Positions 1 through 11,926 are shown, counted from the stretch's first letter. The stretch is 64,000 bases of DNA from Cardiocondyla obscurior (GCF_019399895.1 NC_091865.1:5523001-5587000), one strand, 5' to 3'. Numbers and translations are program-made. Notes: generated by a model not told the origin, from the sequence alone.

Positions 1-63
1 ATTTTTTAATACCCTTTTTGATTGTTGATGAAGTGCAAGATCTTCTATGACCTTACTCAAGGA

Positions 64-508
64 TTAAAAATGTTTTAGCTTGCTAAATAAATCCTTTCCA
101 AATAAATTATCTGTAATATCTGCTTTCTTCAATAAATCTTTATACTTCCCATTAATGCCCGGTAAGAAAAATGCTCTTCTCATTAATGATTGTTTATAAT
201 GCAGGCTAACTAGTAGCTTACCAACGCTTCCCAGAAGGTGCAAAAGCAAATTCGTAGCTTTTCTCTTTTCAGGTTCTAGAATTAAAGAGATGTTTCTAGC
301 TAAGGCTATGATCACTAATCTCAAGATGTTTTACGAAGAAAAAAGTGTTTGTCTCTGTTATTTGCTGCCGTTGAAATGTAAGCTAAAATTTCTGGATTTA
401 ATTTAGATGCCTCTGTAATCAATGTTTCTTTCCTAGAAAATTTCCTCATAATCTCCTCGAGAATTTTAAGCTCTTCCGCTTTGTGCTTCTTTTTGTTTTT
501 TTTATCTT
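64..508 (-). pseudogene. Decayed repeat-encoded ORF fragment (gag-like?)
   Basis: Two overlapping minus-strand frames are protein-like. The upstream one (about 508 down to 340) is Lys/Glu-rich and helical; the downstream one (324 to 64, 86 aa) contains a run of hydrophobic helix followed by a PGINGKYKDLL-type stretch and a LFGKDL motif. This general pattern occurs in gag-like ORFs that are repeated many times in ant genomes, but that match is from recollection and not from a search. The frame changes near 330, so the copy is broken. No catalytic domain is visible. The window edge may cut off more of it. Function unknown. Confidence 0.3.
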
Positions 509-520
509 CCTCATATACTA

Positions 521-1800
521 GGTGTATGCATATGAAACCGGTAATTTTTGTGAAAAAAATACGTTTATTTTGCGAAAATGGTAACAGATTTATTCTTCAA
601 AGTAATCGCCATCGCTAATTACACATCGTTCCCATCTTTCAGATAATTTATGGATTTCTCGCCAAAAATATTGTTCGTTTTTTGAGGCCATCCATTTATC
701 GAGCCATTTTTGACTTCTCCGTAAGAATTGAAGTGCGAATCGTTAAGTGCGTGTTCCATCGATGAAAACAAATAGTAATCGGAAGGCGCCAAGTCTGGTG
801 GTACGGCGGGTGGGGTAAAGGCTCCCAGCTGAACGATTGGATCAAATTTTTATTGTCCCTTGTCCGATGGGGCGATGCGTTGTCATCTTGGAAAATTATT
901 TTGTCATAGCGAAGCTGATATTTTGGGCGTTTTTGAAGAATAGCGCGGTTCAAATGGATCAGTTATTGATGGTAGTGGGCACCAGTAACTGTTTCACCTG
1001 GTTTTAAGAGGTCGTACCAAATCACACCACGCTGATCCCAGAAAATACAGAGCATGGCTTTTCGGCTGAAGTGATCCCGCCTTGATGTCGATTGTGGCCG
1101 TTGGCCTGGGCTCAAATAGGATTTTTTCCGTTTGGGATTGTTGAAATAGATCCACTTTTCATCACCAGTGATGATTCGATGCAAAAAACTTTTTCTATTT
1201 TATCTGGTGAGCAGCAATTGACAAGTGTTTCTTCGGTTTTCTTTCTGTCTTTCAGTCAGTTCATGTGGCACCCATCTACCGACCTTTAAAATCTTTCCTA
1301 TTGCTCTCAAACGACGACAAACTGTTGATTGGTCAACATTTAATTGTTCTGCAAGCTGTTCTTGCGTTTGATCATCATCTTTGTCCAATAATGCTTGCAA
1401 TTTGGTATCTTCAAATTTTTTTGGTGGTCGTTCACGTTCTTTGTTCCTTACATCAAAATCACCACTTTTAAATCTATTAAACCACTTATTGCACTGTGTG
1501 CGACCAAGAGCATGGTCGCCGTAAACTTCAACAAGCATTCGATGCGATTCAAATGCGTTTTTCTTCAAATGGAAACAGAAAATCAATGCTTCCCGCAAAT
1601 GAGTATTTTCAGGCACGAAAGTCGACATTTTCAGTACAGTTAAAAAATCCGTGGTTGTTTACAACTTGAAATGATGTTAACTGAATATTGTAGAGAGATG
1701 TTTGAATTAACAACTTACACAGTTGGTATGCTTTGAACGCTCATACTTATTCGGCTAGCGACCGCTAGATGTCATTACAGGTTTTATATGCTGTGACGTG
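521..1800 (-). mobile_element. Mariner-family DNA transposon, inactive
   Basis: The ends are imperfect inverted repeats: near 528-550 the plus strand reads GCATATGAAACCGGTAAT, and the complement of 1775-1795 reads GCATATAAAACCTGTAAT. Between them lies a disrupted transposase on the minus strand. The size (about 1.28 kb) is that expected of a mariner. The exact outermost bases and the TA duplication could not be fixed by eye. Confidence 0.8.
590..1628 (-). pseudogene. Mariner transposase pseudogene (DD34D type)
   Basis: Cut-and-paste transposase remnant. The first piece (1628-1200, 142 aa) has the paired helix-turn-helix DNA-binding region, with a linker and a WVPHEL motif at its C-terminal side. 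The second piece (1184-963) has the first catalytic Asp in GDEKWIYF. The third (953-696) has the second catalytic Asp in QDDNASPH. The segment that should carry the third Asp is scrambled by a frameshift near 790-850, although the C-terminal end, finishing at the TAA complement at 590-592, is legible. Stops and frameshifts between the pieces make this a dead copy. Confidence 0.85.
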
Positions 1801-3400
1801 GCGGCTTTAGCTGCTTCGTCGCAGCTCCCCGCGGCCGTCACAAAAGCGCAGCGGCGCCGAGGAAGTCGCGGGAGAGAAGAGAGCGGGGAGGGGTCGCGGA
1901 AGCCTCCAGGGGTTTTTATCGTTATTTGCGAAACAAAAAGTAATGGTCGCGATTCTTGGATCATGTTGCTACCGTATGTCGTCGAGACTGTGGGTCGTCC
2001 TTGCCGGGGAAGGAGCAGATCATACGCGGAGGCGCAAACGGCCGAGCTAGATGGTGACCAGATACGGGCCCGGGATGGGAGGTCACCCATTCCGAGGGCC
2101 TTGAAGGAAACCCACCGCCTACGCATCTCAGCGCCGGAAGGGACCTGCGAGGAAATTAACACGACCGTGGACTATCCGAAGCTCGCGCCAACTTATTAGT
2201 ACCGTTAGGGCTCGGTGAGGGCAGCGGCTCCCACGGGAAATCGGCAACGTAGCGCGCGGAAAAATCCGCGAGGCGCGTAAGTGGGGATACGCCGAGCCTC
2301 GTGCCGAAAATTCGCGCGGTCCTCGCTCTCTTCCGTGTAGGCAGGCAGCGTAGGCGGACGAAAAAACGATAGCTAGGGCGAGCGAAAGAGTGTATAAAAG
2401 CGAGATTGCTAGTGAGCGAGCGACGGAGAGAGAGAGCCTGTGGGAGCGAGCGAGGACGGGAGAGGGATCGTGCGAGGCCCAAGCAGCTTTTCATCGGTGA
2501 GATCTTCCACCCGCATTGCGGAAATATTATTTTGTGAAGCCCTCCGCTTCCCGGGGAGACCGGCGTAGGCGCAGACGAGACCCGGCCACGTAGAACGGGC
2601 ACGCGGGCCCGCTAGAGTATTTGGTGGATCCTTGTCGTAAGGCAAGGACTTAACGGTAGAGAGTGGCAGCCGACGGGCGTCTGACGGCCGGTGTCCGGAC
2701 CCCGCGGGAAGCACCGGTATCGTTTATTGGCGTGGATTAATTTTATAGTTTGTGAGGCTGTCGTACATCGCGTGCGCACGGAGAGCCCTCGGCAGCGGCC
2801 GAGGTCGGGAACGAAATCTCGCGGTTTCGGTTACGGCAGGCGATCTTTCGCGTATATTCTTTTGTGTTGTGGTGTCCCGTGGAGACACGCCGCGTGCAAA
2901 GGAAACGCGTGGCCGGCAACCAAAATAGTCAGGGCCGACGCGAGAGCTACGGGAGAACAAGATCCAAGGGAGATACTCGTGGCGATCTAATAGCGGTTCA
3001 AACCAAAACCACGATCTAGGTGATCGTGCAAAGATCGAGCCCGCTCACGATTACGATAATTTTGTTATTTTTTTTTTGTTACTCGGCATAATTGTCTCAT
3101 TCCGTTGCGTATTAATAAACGGACTGAAAATTGTACTCGCCCTGTTCGTGTACTTATCATTTTGTGCTGTCGTTTCCGGCGGTTCGAGAAATTCCGTCTG
3201 TGATACCCCGCCCCTCTCCGTTCGGATGAGCTAGCCCCCGCGCGTGACGGCCGTTGGAGTTTATCGGAGATTATTAAGAGGAAGTAGCCCTTGTAAATAG
3301 AATCGGCACGGCTGGGCCCGTGCCTGGCGCCCAAAACTAGTTCGGCATCGGATTGCGCCGTCCTGCGCCGGCATACGGCTGAGGAACCGCGACCCCTCCT
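1800..3400 (+). promoter_or_regulatory. GC-rich LTR-like block with TATA box and polyadenylation signal
   Basis: This stretch has much higher GC than its surroundings and no credible ORF. It contains a TATA box (TATAAAAG, about 2393-2400) followed by purine-rich GAGCGAGCGACGGAGAGAG sequence, an AATAAA signal near 3109, and a TGGCGCCC near 3325 that resembles a retroelement primer-binding site directly after an LTR. Together these suggest the 5' LTR and leader of a retroelement whose coding region is absent here. Start and end of the LTR are not defined, and no second copy is in the window, so this is tentative. Confidence 0.3.
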
Positions 3401-4665
3401 CCCTCCCTACCCCTCGTGTCACGACTTTGCACGGATTTTCCGTCCGTGCACGGACGTCTCTTTTTGCTCACGACTCTCCTCCTTGAGGAGGAGAGAAAAT
3501 ATCGTGACAATGCATACATCTAGTAGACCTTTTTTTATCTAGTTCATCCATTTTGCAACTAACGCTGGGTGGAACGGGATATCCAACGACTGTTCGAATT
3601 CTGCTTTCAAACTTAGCCTCTCTGTAGTCTCCTGTGCTGAGACTTGCGGTGGCTGTGTCTAATTCTCCAGATTTTTTTTCTGTTTTAATTTCTTCTTTCG
3701 ACACTAATACGTCGGTCGACGTAACTGATCCCGAGCTCTGATCGTATCCCTAATCTCTACGCGGCCCGTATTCTTGTTAAAATCGGCCGGCGGATTATTT
3801 AAAACACAGGCCATCGTTTCATTTAATATTTGCAATTTGCCCTTTCTCAAATAAAGGTTTATCGCTAAAAAATAAGAGAACAGACAAATTTACGTATGTA
3901 TATATGTGTGTATATGAAAATTGCGATCTGTCTCCTCTCGAGTGAGGACTCATCGCTGTAAATCATCTACGAAATGTATTGTTCTTTCTCTTGTAAAGGC
4001 TCTGTTGCACCTTCCACCGGTGCAAGGAGTCCGTTCTCCTGGACTGAAGGTTAATTCCGCGAAGGTGTATGGGAGTCTCAAATAAAGATGCTGGTTCAAT
4101 CATCAAACTTCTTCTTTTATTGCACAGTTTAGTTTAAGTCGGGCGTGAGACGGACAGCGTGACACGTTACTTTCGATCTTGCGCCTAACCCGCGGACGTT
4201 GGCCGGTTGAGGGTTATGTACGCGACTATTGCTACGATGAAAATGCAAAATTCAGCGGTTTTTCATTACCTCTGGTAAATGACCGTTTTAGGTCATTGCC
4301 TTATTAAAAATGCAAGGCGTCGACTTCTCGGCAGTTTTTCGAAAATCGGATGATCTGCTGGACATCGGTTGTTAACCCGGCCTACGCCTAAAGTACAATG
4401 ACTCCCTGTTGCTGAGGTCGGGTTACAACAGCTCATTACTGCGTATACAAATAATTTTAATCGCTTTCTTTGTTCTAGTTTTGCATTAACTCATCGGCAA
4501 CCGCTATAGTCGATTCCTTAACCTTATATCTACGACTGATATTTTTAGTCATTTCGAAAATTTTTTGTCTGCACACTAAGTTCTTCTAATTCTTTCTTCT
4601 CTTGCTTCCTTTTAGCAATCATATCTTGCAAATAGCTGTCTAAAAATTTTCAAATCTTTCATATA
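3400..4665. other. No gene recognised
   Basis: Non-coding sequence of mixed composition. Two AATAAA-containing stretches (about 3850 and 4082) and short GC-rich patches are present. I see no ORF with family resemblance, no RNA gene and no terminal repeats. Confidence 0.4.
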
Positions 4666-6151
4666 TGTACACTGACCGGCAATAATGGCCTGACGCTCTG
4701 CGGCGACGGCAGCTAACGTGCGTGAGCTAGCGTGGTGTGCGTCAGGCCACACCGCGGAGCGCGTATGTGAGCCGTGAAGCGCCGAGAGAAGCGAGAGGAC
4801 GGGGGAAAATTTGGTGGGAGGCGTTCTCATGCTCTATCCCGCTCGCGACCCGTACGTTTGAGAGAGAACGCATGAGTGGTCGCTAAGAAAAAGTTATAGG
4901 CGCACCTTCGTTCTCTCGCTTGCACGCGTTCGTGTTTATACGGACGCGCAAGGATAGAAATAGATCGCAAGAATACGCTATTAATTCTAGCATATACTTC
5001 AAGACATTTCGCGATAATGACAACCGAAATTAAATACCCGTGTTACTAATATTATTAAATATATAATTCTACGTTGCGTGTAATTTATTTTCGCGATAAT
5101 TTTTCGACAAATATATAAATAATATCTCGAGAAAGAACACATGGGAGGACGGTGCGAAACTGTTAGAGGTGCACCTCCGATCTCTCGCTTGCACGCGTTC
5201 GTGTTTATACGGGCGCGCAGAGATAGAGATAGATCGCAAAGTAAATTATAGCGTAAACTTTAAGATTTTCGCGACTAATGATAACCGAAATTAAATACCC
5301 GTGCTACTGATATTATAAATTTATAATTTTACGTTGCGTGTAATTAATTTTCGTAATAATTTTTTGACAAATAAATAATGTCTTGAGAAAGACAATTTAA
5401 AATTCTGTTTTCTGTCTTGAGAAAGACAATTTAAAATTCTGTTTTCTGTCTTGAAAAAGACAATTTAAAATTCTGTTTTCTGTCTTGAAAAAGACAATTT
5501 GAAATACCGTTTTCTGTCTTGAGAAAGACAATTTAAAAACGGTATTTCAAATTGTCTTTTTCAAAACAAAAAACATAATTTTAAATTGTCTTTCTCAAGA
5601 CAGAAAACAGAATTTTAAATTGTGTTTCTCAAGACAGAAAACAGAATTTTAAATTGTTATTTTCAAAACAGAAAACAGAATTTTAAATTGTCTTTCTCAA
5701 GACATTATTTATTTGTCAAAAAATTGTTACGAAAATTAATTACACGCAACGTAAAATTATATATTTATAATATCAGTAGCACGGATATTTAATTTCGATT
5801 ATCATTAGTCGCGAAAATCTTAAAGTTTACGCTATAATTCGTACTTTTGCGATCTATCTCTATCTCTGCGCGCCCGTATAAACACAAACGCGTGCAAGCG
5901 AGAGAACGAAGGTGCGCCTATAACTTTTTCTTAGCGACCACTCATGCGTTCTCTCTCAAACGCACGGGTCGCGAGCGGGATAGAGCATGAGAACGCCTCC
6001 CACCAAATTTTCCCCCGTCCTCTCGCTTCTCTCGGCGCTTCACGGCTCACGTACGCGCTCCGCGGTGTAACCTGACGCACACCACGCTAGCTCACGCACG
6101 TCAGCTGCCGTCGCCGCAGAGCGTCAGGCTATTATTGCCGGTCAGTGTACA
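4666..6151. mobile_element. Large foldback element with sub-terminal repeats
   Basis: The two ends are near-perfect inverted repeats: TGTACACTGACCGGCAATAA at 4666 and its complement ending at 6151. The homology continues inward for hundreds of bases on both sides, including the GCGTTCTCATGCTCTATCCC block near 4820 and its complement near 5980. The left arm holds an extra diverged tandem copy of about 245 bp (roughly 4905-5150 against 5170-5400) that the right arm lacks. The centre (5380-5710) is built from 34-bp units in both orientations. No transposase is encoded, so the element is non-autonomous. Confidence 0.8.
5376..5710. repeat. Central 34-bp units in both orientations
   Basis: The motif TGTCTTGAGAAAGACAATTT followed by AAAATTCTGTTTTC recurs about five times on the plus strand (5378-5535) and then four times as its complement (5540-5710). 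The repeat itself contains a short palindrome (CTTGAGAAAG). This forms the hairpin loop region of the foldback element. Confidence 0.85.
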
Positions 6152-6939
6152 CTCTACCATGTGACTCTATCGGGCACAAGAAACACTATGAGAAGATAGA
6201 AAGCAGAAGAGCGGAAAGGAAATAGGAAAAATTCACTCTAAACTTGTGGTGACATCAGGCTCAGAGAGCGTTAGTACACCTTAAGCGGGACAACGAGACT
6301 TGAAATATAATTTTTTATTGCAGTTTCTGTATACATCTTTTTCATACTTTACTGCAGTACGTATGCTAGTCAATGATAATAATATAGAAATCAATTAATA
6401 AATTCTTAAAATACAATCTAATAAGAAGACCAACTTATATATTACGTAAGTATTTAGTAAAATATTATGTTGTGTAATATAATATTGTATTAAAATGACG
6501 TAAAACGTTTCAAAACAACTTGTTATCTGGACATTAGTTTTTGCGTAATAAAATAAAAATAACTACTTACTATTTAATCACAAAAAATAAACAACAGGAG
6601 AGAAGTAATTGACTATTGTATTTACGTAGGGTGTAACAATAAACTAATCATTTACTCACAATACACTCATACGATTAAACATACTTTTTTTCCTTTGCTG
6701 TTGACAAATAAGTAACTTTATTTAGATAATAAGATTTCTACGCTGTCACATGTGACAAGACGACACCACTAATTTACAAAATTAAAATTTCTTTTTTTAC
6801 AAATTTTGTTATATACAAGATGATTCAAAACAAATAAATAATTTTTGAAAAGATGTCATTTTAAACAAATTCTTAGAGAATTTTTTTTTTTGAAAACTTT
6901 ATGTGAGGTTGTGTTTTCGAGTAATGTAATTATTTAAAC
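6152..6939. other. AT-rich intergenic sequence
   Basis: AT-rich with no ORF over 60 codons, no terminal repeats and no recognisable RNA gene. Confidence 0.5.
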
Positions 6940-7440
6940 CCCAAAACTAGACCCCCCAAAAAGAACATGAAATGTTTACTGTAATATTGAATACTCTCTA
7001 TTATAGTTATGAGATCAAATAATTGCACCAAGAACCTAAAAAATCTAAAAAAGTTTAAACAGTACAAACCATGTAAAACTGTACAAAAATAGACCTAGGT
7101 TTGATATAATGTGATAATGTAAAGAAAAAAAAAAGAATCTTGACGCTGCTAAACCAAATCTTTAAAATCTTAAATTATAATTTTGTTTTTTGCGTTTTGT
7201 TACGCATCAAATTTTGTTTTGCAACGCCAAGATTTTTTTGTTTTTTCTTTCTTTACATTACCACGTTATATCATCGGGACAAAATATGTTTATTTTAGTA
7301 CGGTTTTACATGGTTTGTACTGTTTAAAATTTTCTTGATTCTTTATGTTTTTGGCGCAATTATTTGATCTCATAACTTTAATAGAGTATTTAATATTACA
7401 GGAAACATTTTATGTTATTTTTGGGGGGTCTAGTTTTGGG
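6940..7440. mobile_element. Palindromic MITE
   Basis: Arms are inverted copies: CCCAAAACTAGACCCCCC at about 6939 matches the complement of GGGGGGTCTAGTTTTGGG ending at 7440. Pairing continues inward through TTATGAGATCAAATAATTG (about 7007) and its complement (about 7353), and through the GTACAAACCATGTAAAAC block. The centre lies near 7190. It is non-coding and about 500 bp long, the shape expected of a foldback MITE. Its family and target duplication were not determined. Confidence 0.75.
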
Positions 7441-8682
7441 TGTGATTTTATTCATTTTGTAGTTATTTTAATTTTGCGCGCTTATACTTGGCGCTTTTTT
7501 ATAATTTTTTTTAAGAAAAGGTAATTTTGAGGGGATTTTACTCATTTTGTAGTTGTAATATTTAACCAAAAACAAGTATTTTTAATTGTTTAAACAAATT
7601 TTTTTGCAAAGATCGATATCTACACAGTCGATAATACAAGCACCATCTAGCGGTGCGAAAATAATAATAACACGCCACACATCTCGCTTTTTGAAATGAC
7701 ATAATATTTTAGGATAATATATATGTCATTATAACTATCACTATAAGCGATTTAAGCGCAGTATAATATCATCAGAGTCAATAATAATAAAGTCGATAAA
7801 TCTATCTGCACCATCTAGCGACGCGAAAACGAAAAGGACAAAGTTTAGGAGACAATGATGACAACGTTTCTTAATTAATTATATTATTATTTTACTCTTG
7901 CAAGCAAATTTTAAATCGCGATATCTTCGTTTGTAAATAACGTAGTGAAAAAATTAAAGCAGTTATATAACAGTTATATAATTCGACCCTAATCTACACG
8001 ATAAACCTATGTAGAAAGCGATCTGTTTAGCCGTTGTAGAGATCCGAACATGTACAAATTTTTTCAAACGGCGTCTGGTGTAAAAGAGCACGGGTAGTAC
8101 CTTGCTGCGCCTATACTTAGCGCGAGGCACTACCGTGCTTCTTGATAGTTAGCTACTCACTCGTCGAATACACTTGATAGGTAGGAACGGCGCAACTTAC
8201 TATCAGTTGTGGAGTGGTAGAAAGCTAGCCGCGGTAATCAGTTGGCTATTTTTATACGATACTGTAGGTTGCCAGGGTGTTCGCAGGAAAGGTAATAGGT
8301 TGTAAATGATGATAGGATTTATTTACAAGGTATGGTAGGATGTATTTACAAGATAAGGTATTTATTTTTAGGTTTGTCTCGTGCACCTCGTATTTGAGGC
8401 GCGTTCAAAAATGCCGCTGAATGTTGCAGGAGGCGTTCTTTAAAGGTGATGTGGGGTGCCGTCAATGTTACCCGGATTGGTCCCCAGCGCTCGTCGCCGG
8501 GTAATATCCAGGGATCTTCCTTTTCTTCCTCGGTCTGCGTTTCCGCGTTAGAGACCTCGGGAAATGAAGGCTCCGTTTGCGTTGCTACGCTGCAGGTGAA
8601 CTGCCGAAGTCGTCTCTCGATAGGCGGGAGGTCTATCGGATGAAGTATCCACTTCCTAAGAGAGATCCTTTGGTCGAGAGGC
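7441..8682. other. Non-coding, with a short dispersed repeat
   Basis: AT-rich to 8080. At about 8085-8145 lies a segment whose complement contains GCACGGTAGTGCCTCGCGC followed by AAGTATAGGCGCAGC; nearly the same 40-bp sequence occurs at 17838-17878 in the opposite orientation. A further motif, CACCATCTAGCG, occurs at about 7651 and 7811. No gene is recognised. Confidence 0.4.
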
Positions 8683-9150
8683 TTAACTTTTACCGGCGGC
8701 TAGATCGTTTGAATCCGGAGGATGATCGGCTTCTTCGCTTCTGAAGCTCTCTTCAAAGGTGGTCCCGGCAGGAGCTCGGGCTAGTACTTCTGCTGCGATC
8801 TTCCGCTCGTACAATTTCTTCTTTGCAGGTTTCTCCTTAGCAGGCTTTCCGAATTGTGAGTCTGACGGCGACAGGAGTTCTGGCGGTAGCGACCACAATG
8901 GCGGATTGGTTGTGCTGTCCGGTGAGCTGCTACTTATTATAGCTGGCGTGATCGGTTCCTTCCTTCTACGGCCGCGTCGAGTCCTCTTCCTTGGAGCTTG
9001 CTTTACTTTTGGAGAGGTTGAGCGTTTTTCCATAAGGAGTGGATCGCTTTTACAATACTTCAAAATACCTTGGAAGCTATCCTGAGACGCTTCACCTCGG
9101 CTGGGTTGATCGTGAGAACCCCCTGTGTAGCGTGTCCTTATATCCAGGGG
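8683..9150 (-). CDS. Uncharacterised basic, low-complexity ORF
   Basis: The minus-strand frame is open from the edge of the inverted-repeat arm (about 9150) to a stop at 8683. The product is rich in Lys, Arg, Pro and Ser, with a polybasic run near its middle and an acidic C-terminus. I recognise no domain. It could be the last exon of a broken gene or a retroelement gag tail, and its upstream part runs into repeat sequence. Treat it as a hypothetical fragment. Confidence 0.2.
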   Translation of the reverse strand, partial: PLDIRTRYTGGSHDQPSRGEASQDSFQGILKYCKSDPLLMEKRSTSPKVKQAPRKRTRRGRRRKEPITPAIISSSSPDSTTNPPLWSLPPELLSPSDSQFGKPAKEKPAKKKLYERKIAAEVLARAPAGTTFEESFRSEEADHPPDSNDLAAGKS

Positions 9151-9595
9151 CAGAGAGCTGAACTTTCGATCGCGGCCGGCCACGCGTACAGATGCAGAGG
9201 CTCGTCCGTGTGACGCCAGCGCTTCGACTGCCGTCGGATAGAGGAAAAGGCCAGAGCTATACACTATCTGTCCTACTCTTTCACGGCGTCGTCGGTAACT
9301 CGGTAGTTTCGGTATCGCGCAAGCATGATGGTAAAGCTGGCCACACACAATTTCCGTAACAGTAACAGTAAGGCTTTCGACCAATCGCGTTGCTTGATTT
9401 GGCCGTCCGTAACCGTGGCCGTAACAGTAGCAGTAGCCGTCGAAAATTTCAATATGTTGGAATTTTACTGCTACGGTTCTTACTGACAGCCAATAAGATT
9501 GCGAGGTTGTCTGACGTCACAATATATCGACGAAATGGCAAATAACTTTCAGAACTGTGCTTTTGTGCAATTATTTTTAGTTAAAATAAATCATA

Positions 9596-9829
9596 ATGGA
9601 TCACTTATACCACAAACAAATATACTCCCAATCAGATGTATATTTTAATGAGTTTGAACAAGATATAAGTCTGAATGAAGTAAATACAGAAGATGATGCA
9701 ACTCTGATTGACATCATAAGAGGTTATCCTCATCTATATGCAAAAAACTTGAAAGATTTTAAAAATAAAAATGTACGTGAGCAATCATGGTTAGAAATAG
9801 CATCTATTTTAAAATGCTCAGGTATGTAA
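9596..9829 (+). pseudogene. MADF-domain protein exon of the Harbinger element
   Basis: A 77-codon ORF. Residues about 35-75 match the start of a MADF/Myb-like DNA-binding domain (ILE-rich helix, GYPHLYAKNLKDFKN, then a W in QSWLEIASIL). MADF/Myb proteins are the DNA-binding partners encoded next to Harbinger transposases. The frame ends at a GTATGT that looks like a splice donor (9823-9828), but no downstream exon survives, because the element is deleted just beyond it. Confidence 0.6.
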
Positions 9830-9860
9830 AATTTTATAAATTTACAACTAATATATAATT

Positions 9861-9861
<1 letters not shown>

Positions 9862-9903
<42 letters not shown>
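9862..9903. repeat. (AT)n microsatellite
   Basis: About 20 consecutive AT units inside the Harbinger element, probably at its deletion junction. Confidence 0.9.
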
Positions 9904-9914
<11 letters not shown>

Positions 9915-9939
9915 GTTTAATAATAAATAAAAATTATCG

Positions 9940-10148
9940 ACACTCATTCTTGTGTATCGAAAAAACATTTCTGTATCATCTTTTAGTTCTTGAAATAGAG
10001 CATTAAAATCTCCTTGCTGATTGCGATTTTGATTGATATCTCGAACCCACCATCGCCTATTAATCCAACGCTTGGTATAATTTCTTTTGCGTAAACAAAT
10101 GTATCCAAACATCCAGTAATGGATATGTAATAAGAACATATTATCCAT
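9940..10148 (-). pseudogene. Harbinger transposase N-terminal fragment
   Basis: Minus-strand ORF whose middle part contains RRWWVRDINQNR, QGDFNALFQELK and DDTEMFFRYTRM, the pattern that opens insect Harbinger (DDE_Tnp_4) transposases. The frame continues into an AT dinucleotide run at 9862-9903 that encodes a meaningless Tyr-Ile tail. The DDE catalytic core is absent. Non-functional remnant. Confidence 0.65.
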
Positions 10149-11916
10149 AATCTAAAAAAAATTTTACACTTTGCTTAAAAATTAAACTTTTATGTTAACT
10201 AATTTATCTCTTTATTACTTTAAGTTTATAATATTTATTTAACTATAATAAAATTATACTTACTCATTTATATTTGTACTCACTCAAAATTAATATAATT
10301 AAAAAAAACTTTTAATTGTAATCATCACAAGCACTCAGAGTCAAAATAAAAGTTTAAATCCGCCATTGTTACCGTGGCAACACTGCGTTACAGAACATAG
10401 TGTGTTTTGCAGATTTCTACGTTATTGTTACTATTACTGTTACGGAAATTGTGTGTGACCAGCTTAACCGCTCGAATGCGAACGGCTGCTCTTATTTACC
10501 ATGTACTATAAAACTTACCATGTTACCATCATTACCATGTAACATAAAAATTGAAAATAAATAAATTGTTATTCATAAAGAATCCTTCTCTTTTTAAACT
10601 AAATCATTTTTATCTTATAAGTTAGCAGTACGAAATAAGCAGAGTTAATTTTTATAAATTCGTAGCTAATTTGTTGTTAAAAAGTAATTGGCAAAGAAAA
10701 AGTTTGTTACTCTCTGCTTTTATTATAATACATTTTTTTAATAATGTTCAAGTAAAAGAAGATGAAGTTGGTCGCAAAGGAATTTAATCGAGATAACGCT
10801 TTGTTGCTTATTTATCGCTAAATATTTGCCAAAGGAAAATATTAAATTGCTATTTTCTTTTCTTAGTTAACAAATTAATATCTTCTACGTAAACGCTCGT
10901 TATTAGGTAACGGTTGTTGCTATCGATTCAGGGTTTCAGATATTTTGTTTAAAAACTGAAAAGAAGTCATTTCAATTGTTTAAACAATTTTTTACAAAAA
11001 AGTCACTCATCGGATTCGATCGCCGGACGATGTTGCGAGTGACATAGTATAGTCTTTTTTTCAATATGAACATTTTTGCTAGTTAACAAATGGATATCTC
11101 CGAGATCGCGTGTCCGATTTTTATAATTTTTTTTTTAACAACGTTTCAGCATCGTCCGACGACCGAATCCGATGAGTGACTTTTTTGCAAAAAATTATTT
11201 AAACAGTTTAAACATTTTCACGATGTAAAATTGCAATACTCAAATTCGGCGATGCATTATATGAAACCGAGAATAAAAATAATTTGTTAATTCGCAAAGC
11301 TTGCTATAATTTCCCTGTTATTAGTCAAAATCCTAGACCTAGTACGCGTGTAAAATGTCGCAAAAACGAGGATTATCAATCCGCGGCGTGCGGCGTTGTC
11401 TGCTCAACGAATTCGCTGCTGTCCACCGTTGCCGTTTCGCTTAGCCGAGTAATGCCTAGCCGATACTTTGCTTTTTCGATCTGTTCGCCGCCCGCCGCCC
11501 GCCGCCCGCCGCCCGCTGTTAACCACTTGTTGCCCATGCTGATTATTCAGTTTTTTATTGAAAGTAAATTTCGATAATGTATAAGATAAAGGTTAATTAA
11601 AATGAGATGCTGAAATGTAGAAATAACAAATAAAGTTTACTTTTTTTTTTAATTTATTTAAAAAATTAATTTTTCCGAAATCAGAAATGTACAGAAATCG
11701 CATATGTTCTTTGCACAAAAAGATATAACGTTTTTTTTGTATTATAACAAAACGATCGTGCCTTCACAAAAATCATATTAATTTTTTTCCTCATAGAATC
11801 GAACGTTAAATGGTTTTAATTATTATTGGTGTTAGCGAAAAACGACGAGTTTAAACAGTTGAAATAAATAATACCCGGAGGAAAGAGAAGGGTAAGCAGA
11901 TCCCTTTGTTCGACTG

Positions 11917-11926
11917 TATATAAAAG
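11917..11926 (+). promoter_or_regulatory. TATA box for the Gln/RGG gene
   Basis: TATATAAAAG lies 74 bp upstream of the ATG of the three-exon gene at 11991, a suitable distance for a core promoter with a short leader. Confidence 0.55.

Larger units (their letters stand above)
9335..10464. mobile_element. PIF/Harbinger element, internally deleted
   Basis: The termini are 37-bp inverted repeats beginning AGCTGGYCACACACAATTTC. The element is flanked by a TAA target duplication (9332-9334 and 10465-10467), the 3-bp TWA site used by PIF/Harbinger elements. The same site without the insert is present in the right inverted arm near 20082, so both borders are exact. It carries a MADF-domain exon and an N-terminal transposase fragment in divergent orientation, the usual two-gene arrangement. 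The catalytic part of the transposase is missing. Confidence 0.92.
9151..11545 (+). repeat. Left arm of a 1.25-kb inverted repeat pair
   Basis: With the 1130-bp Harbinger insert and one TAA removed, this arm (about 1262 bp) is the inverted counterpart of 19025-20264. Shared landmarks are the CAGAGAGCTGAACTTTCG edge, the CATGATGGTAA site, the ACCATGTACTATAAAAC stretch and the AGCCGATACTTTGC block. The left arm has several CGCCCGC units near 11490 where the right arm has fewer. Inside the arm, 10965-11215 is itself a hairpin built around GTCACTCATCGGATTCG. The arms are about 7.5 kb apart. Confidence 0.85.

Noticed and set aside
5376..5710. Possible CRISPR-like array of 34-bp repeats
   Set aside because: Units are contiguous without unique spacers, occur in both orientations and lie in a foldback transposon of a eukaryote.
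11284..11577. 97-aa ORF repeated at 18968-19264
   Set aside because: Same sequence in the two inverted arms; low-complexity Pro/Arg end, no domain, and duplicated only because the arms are.
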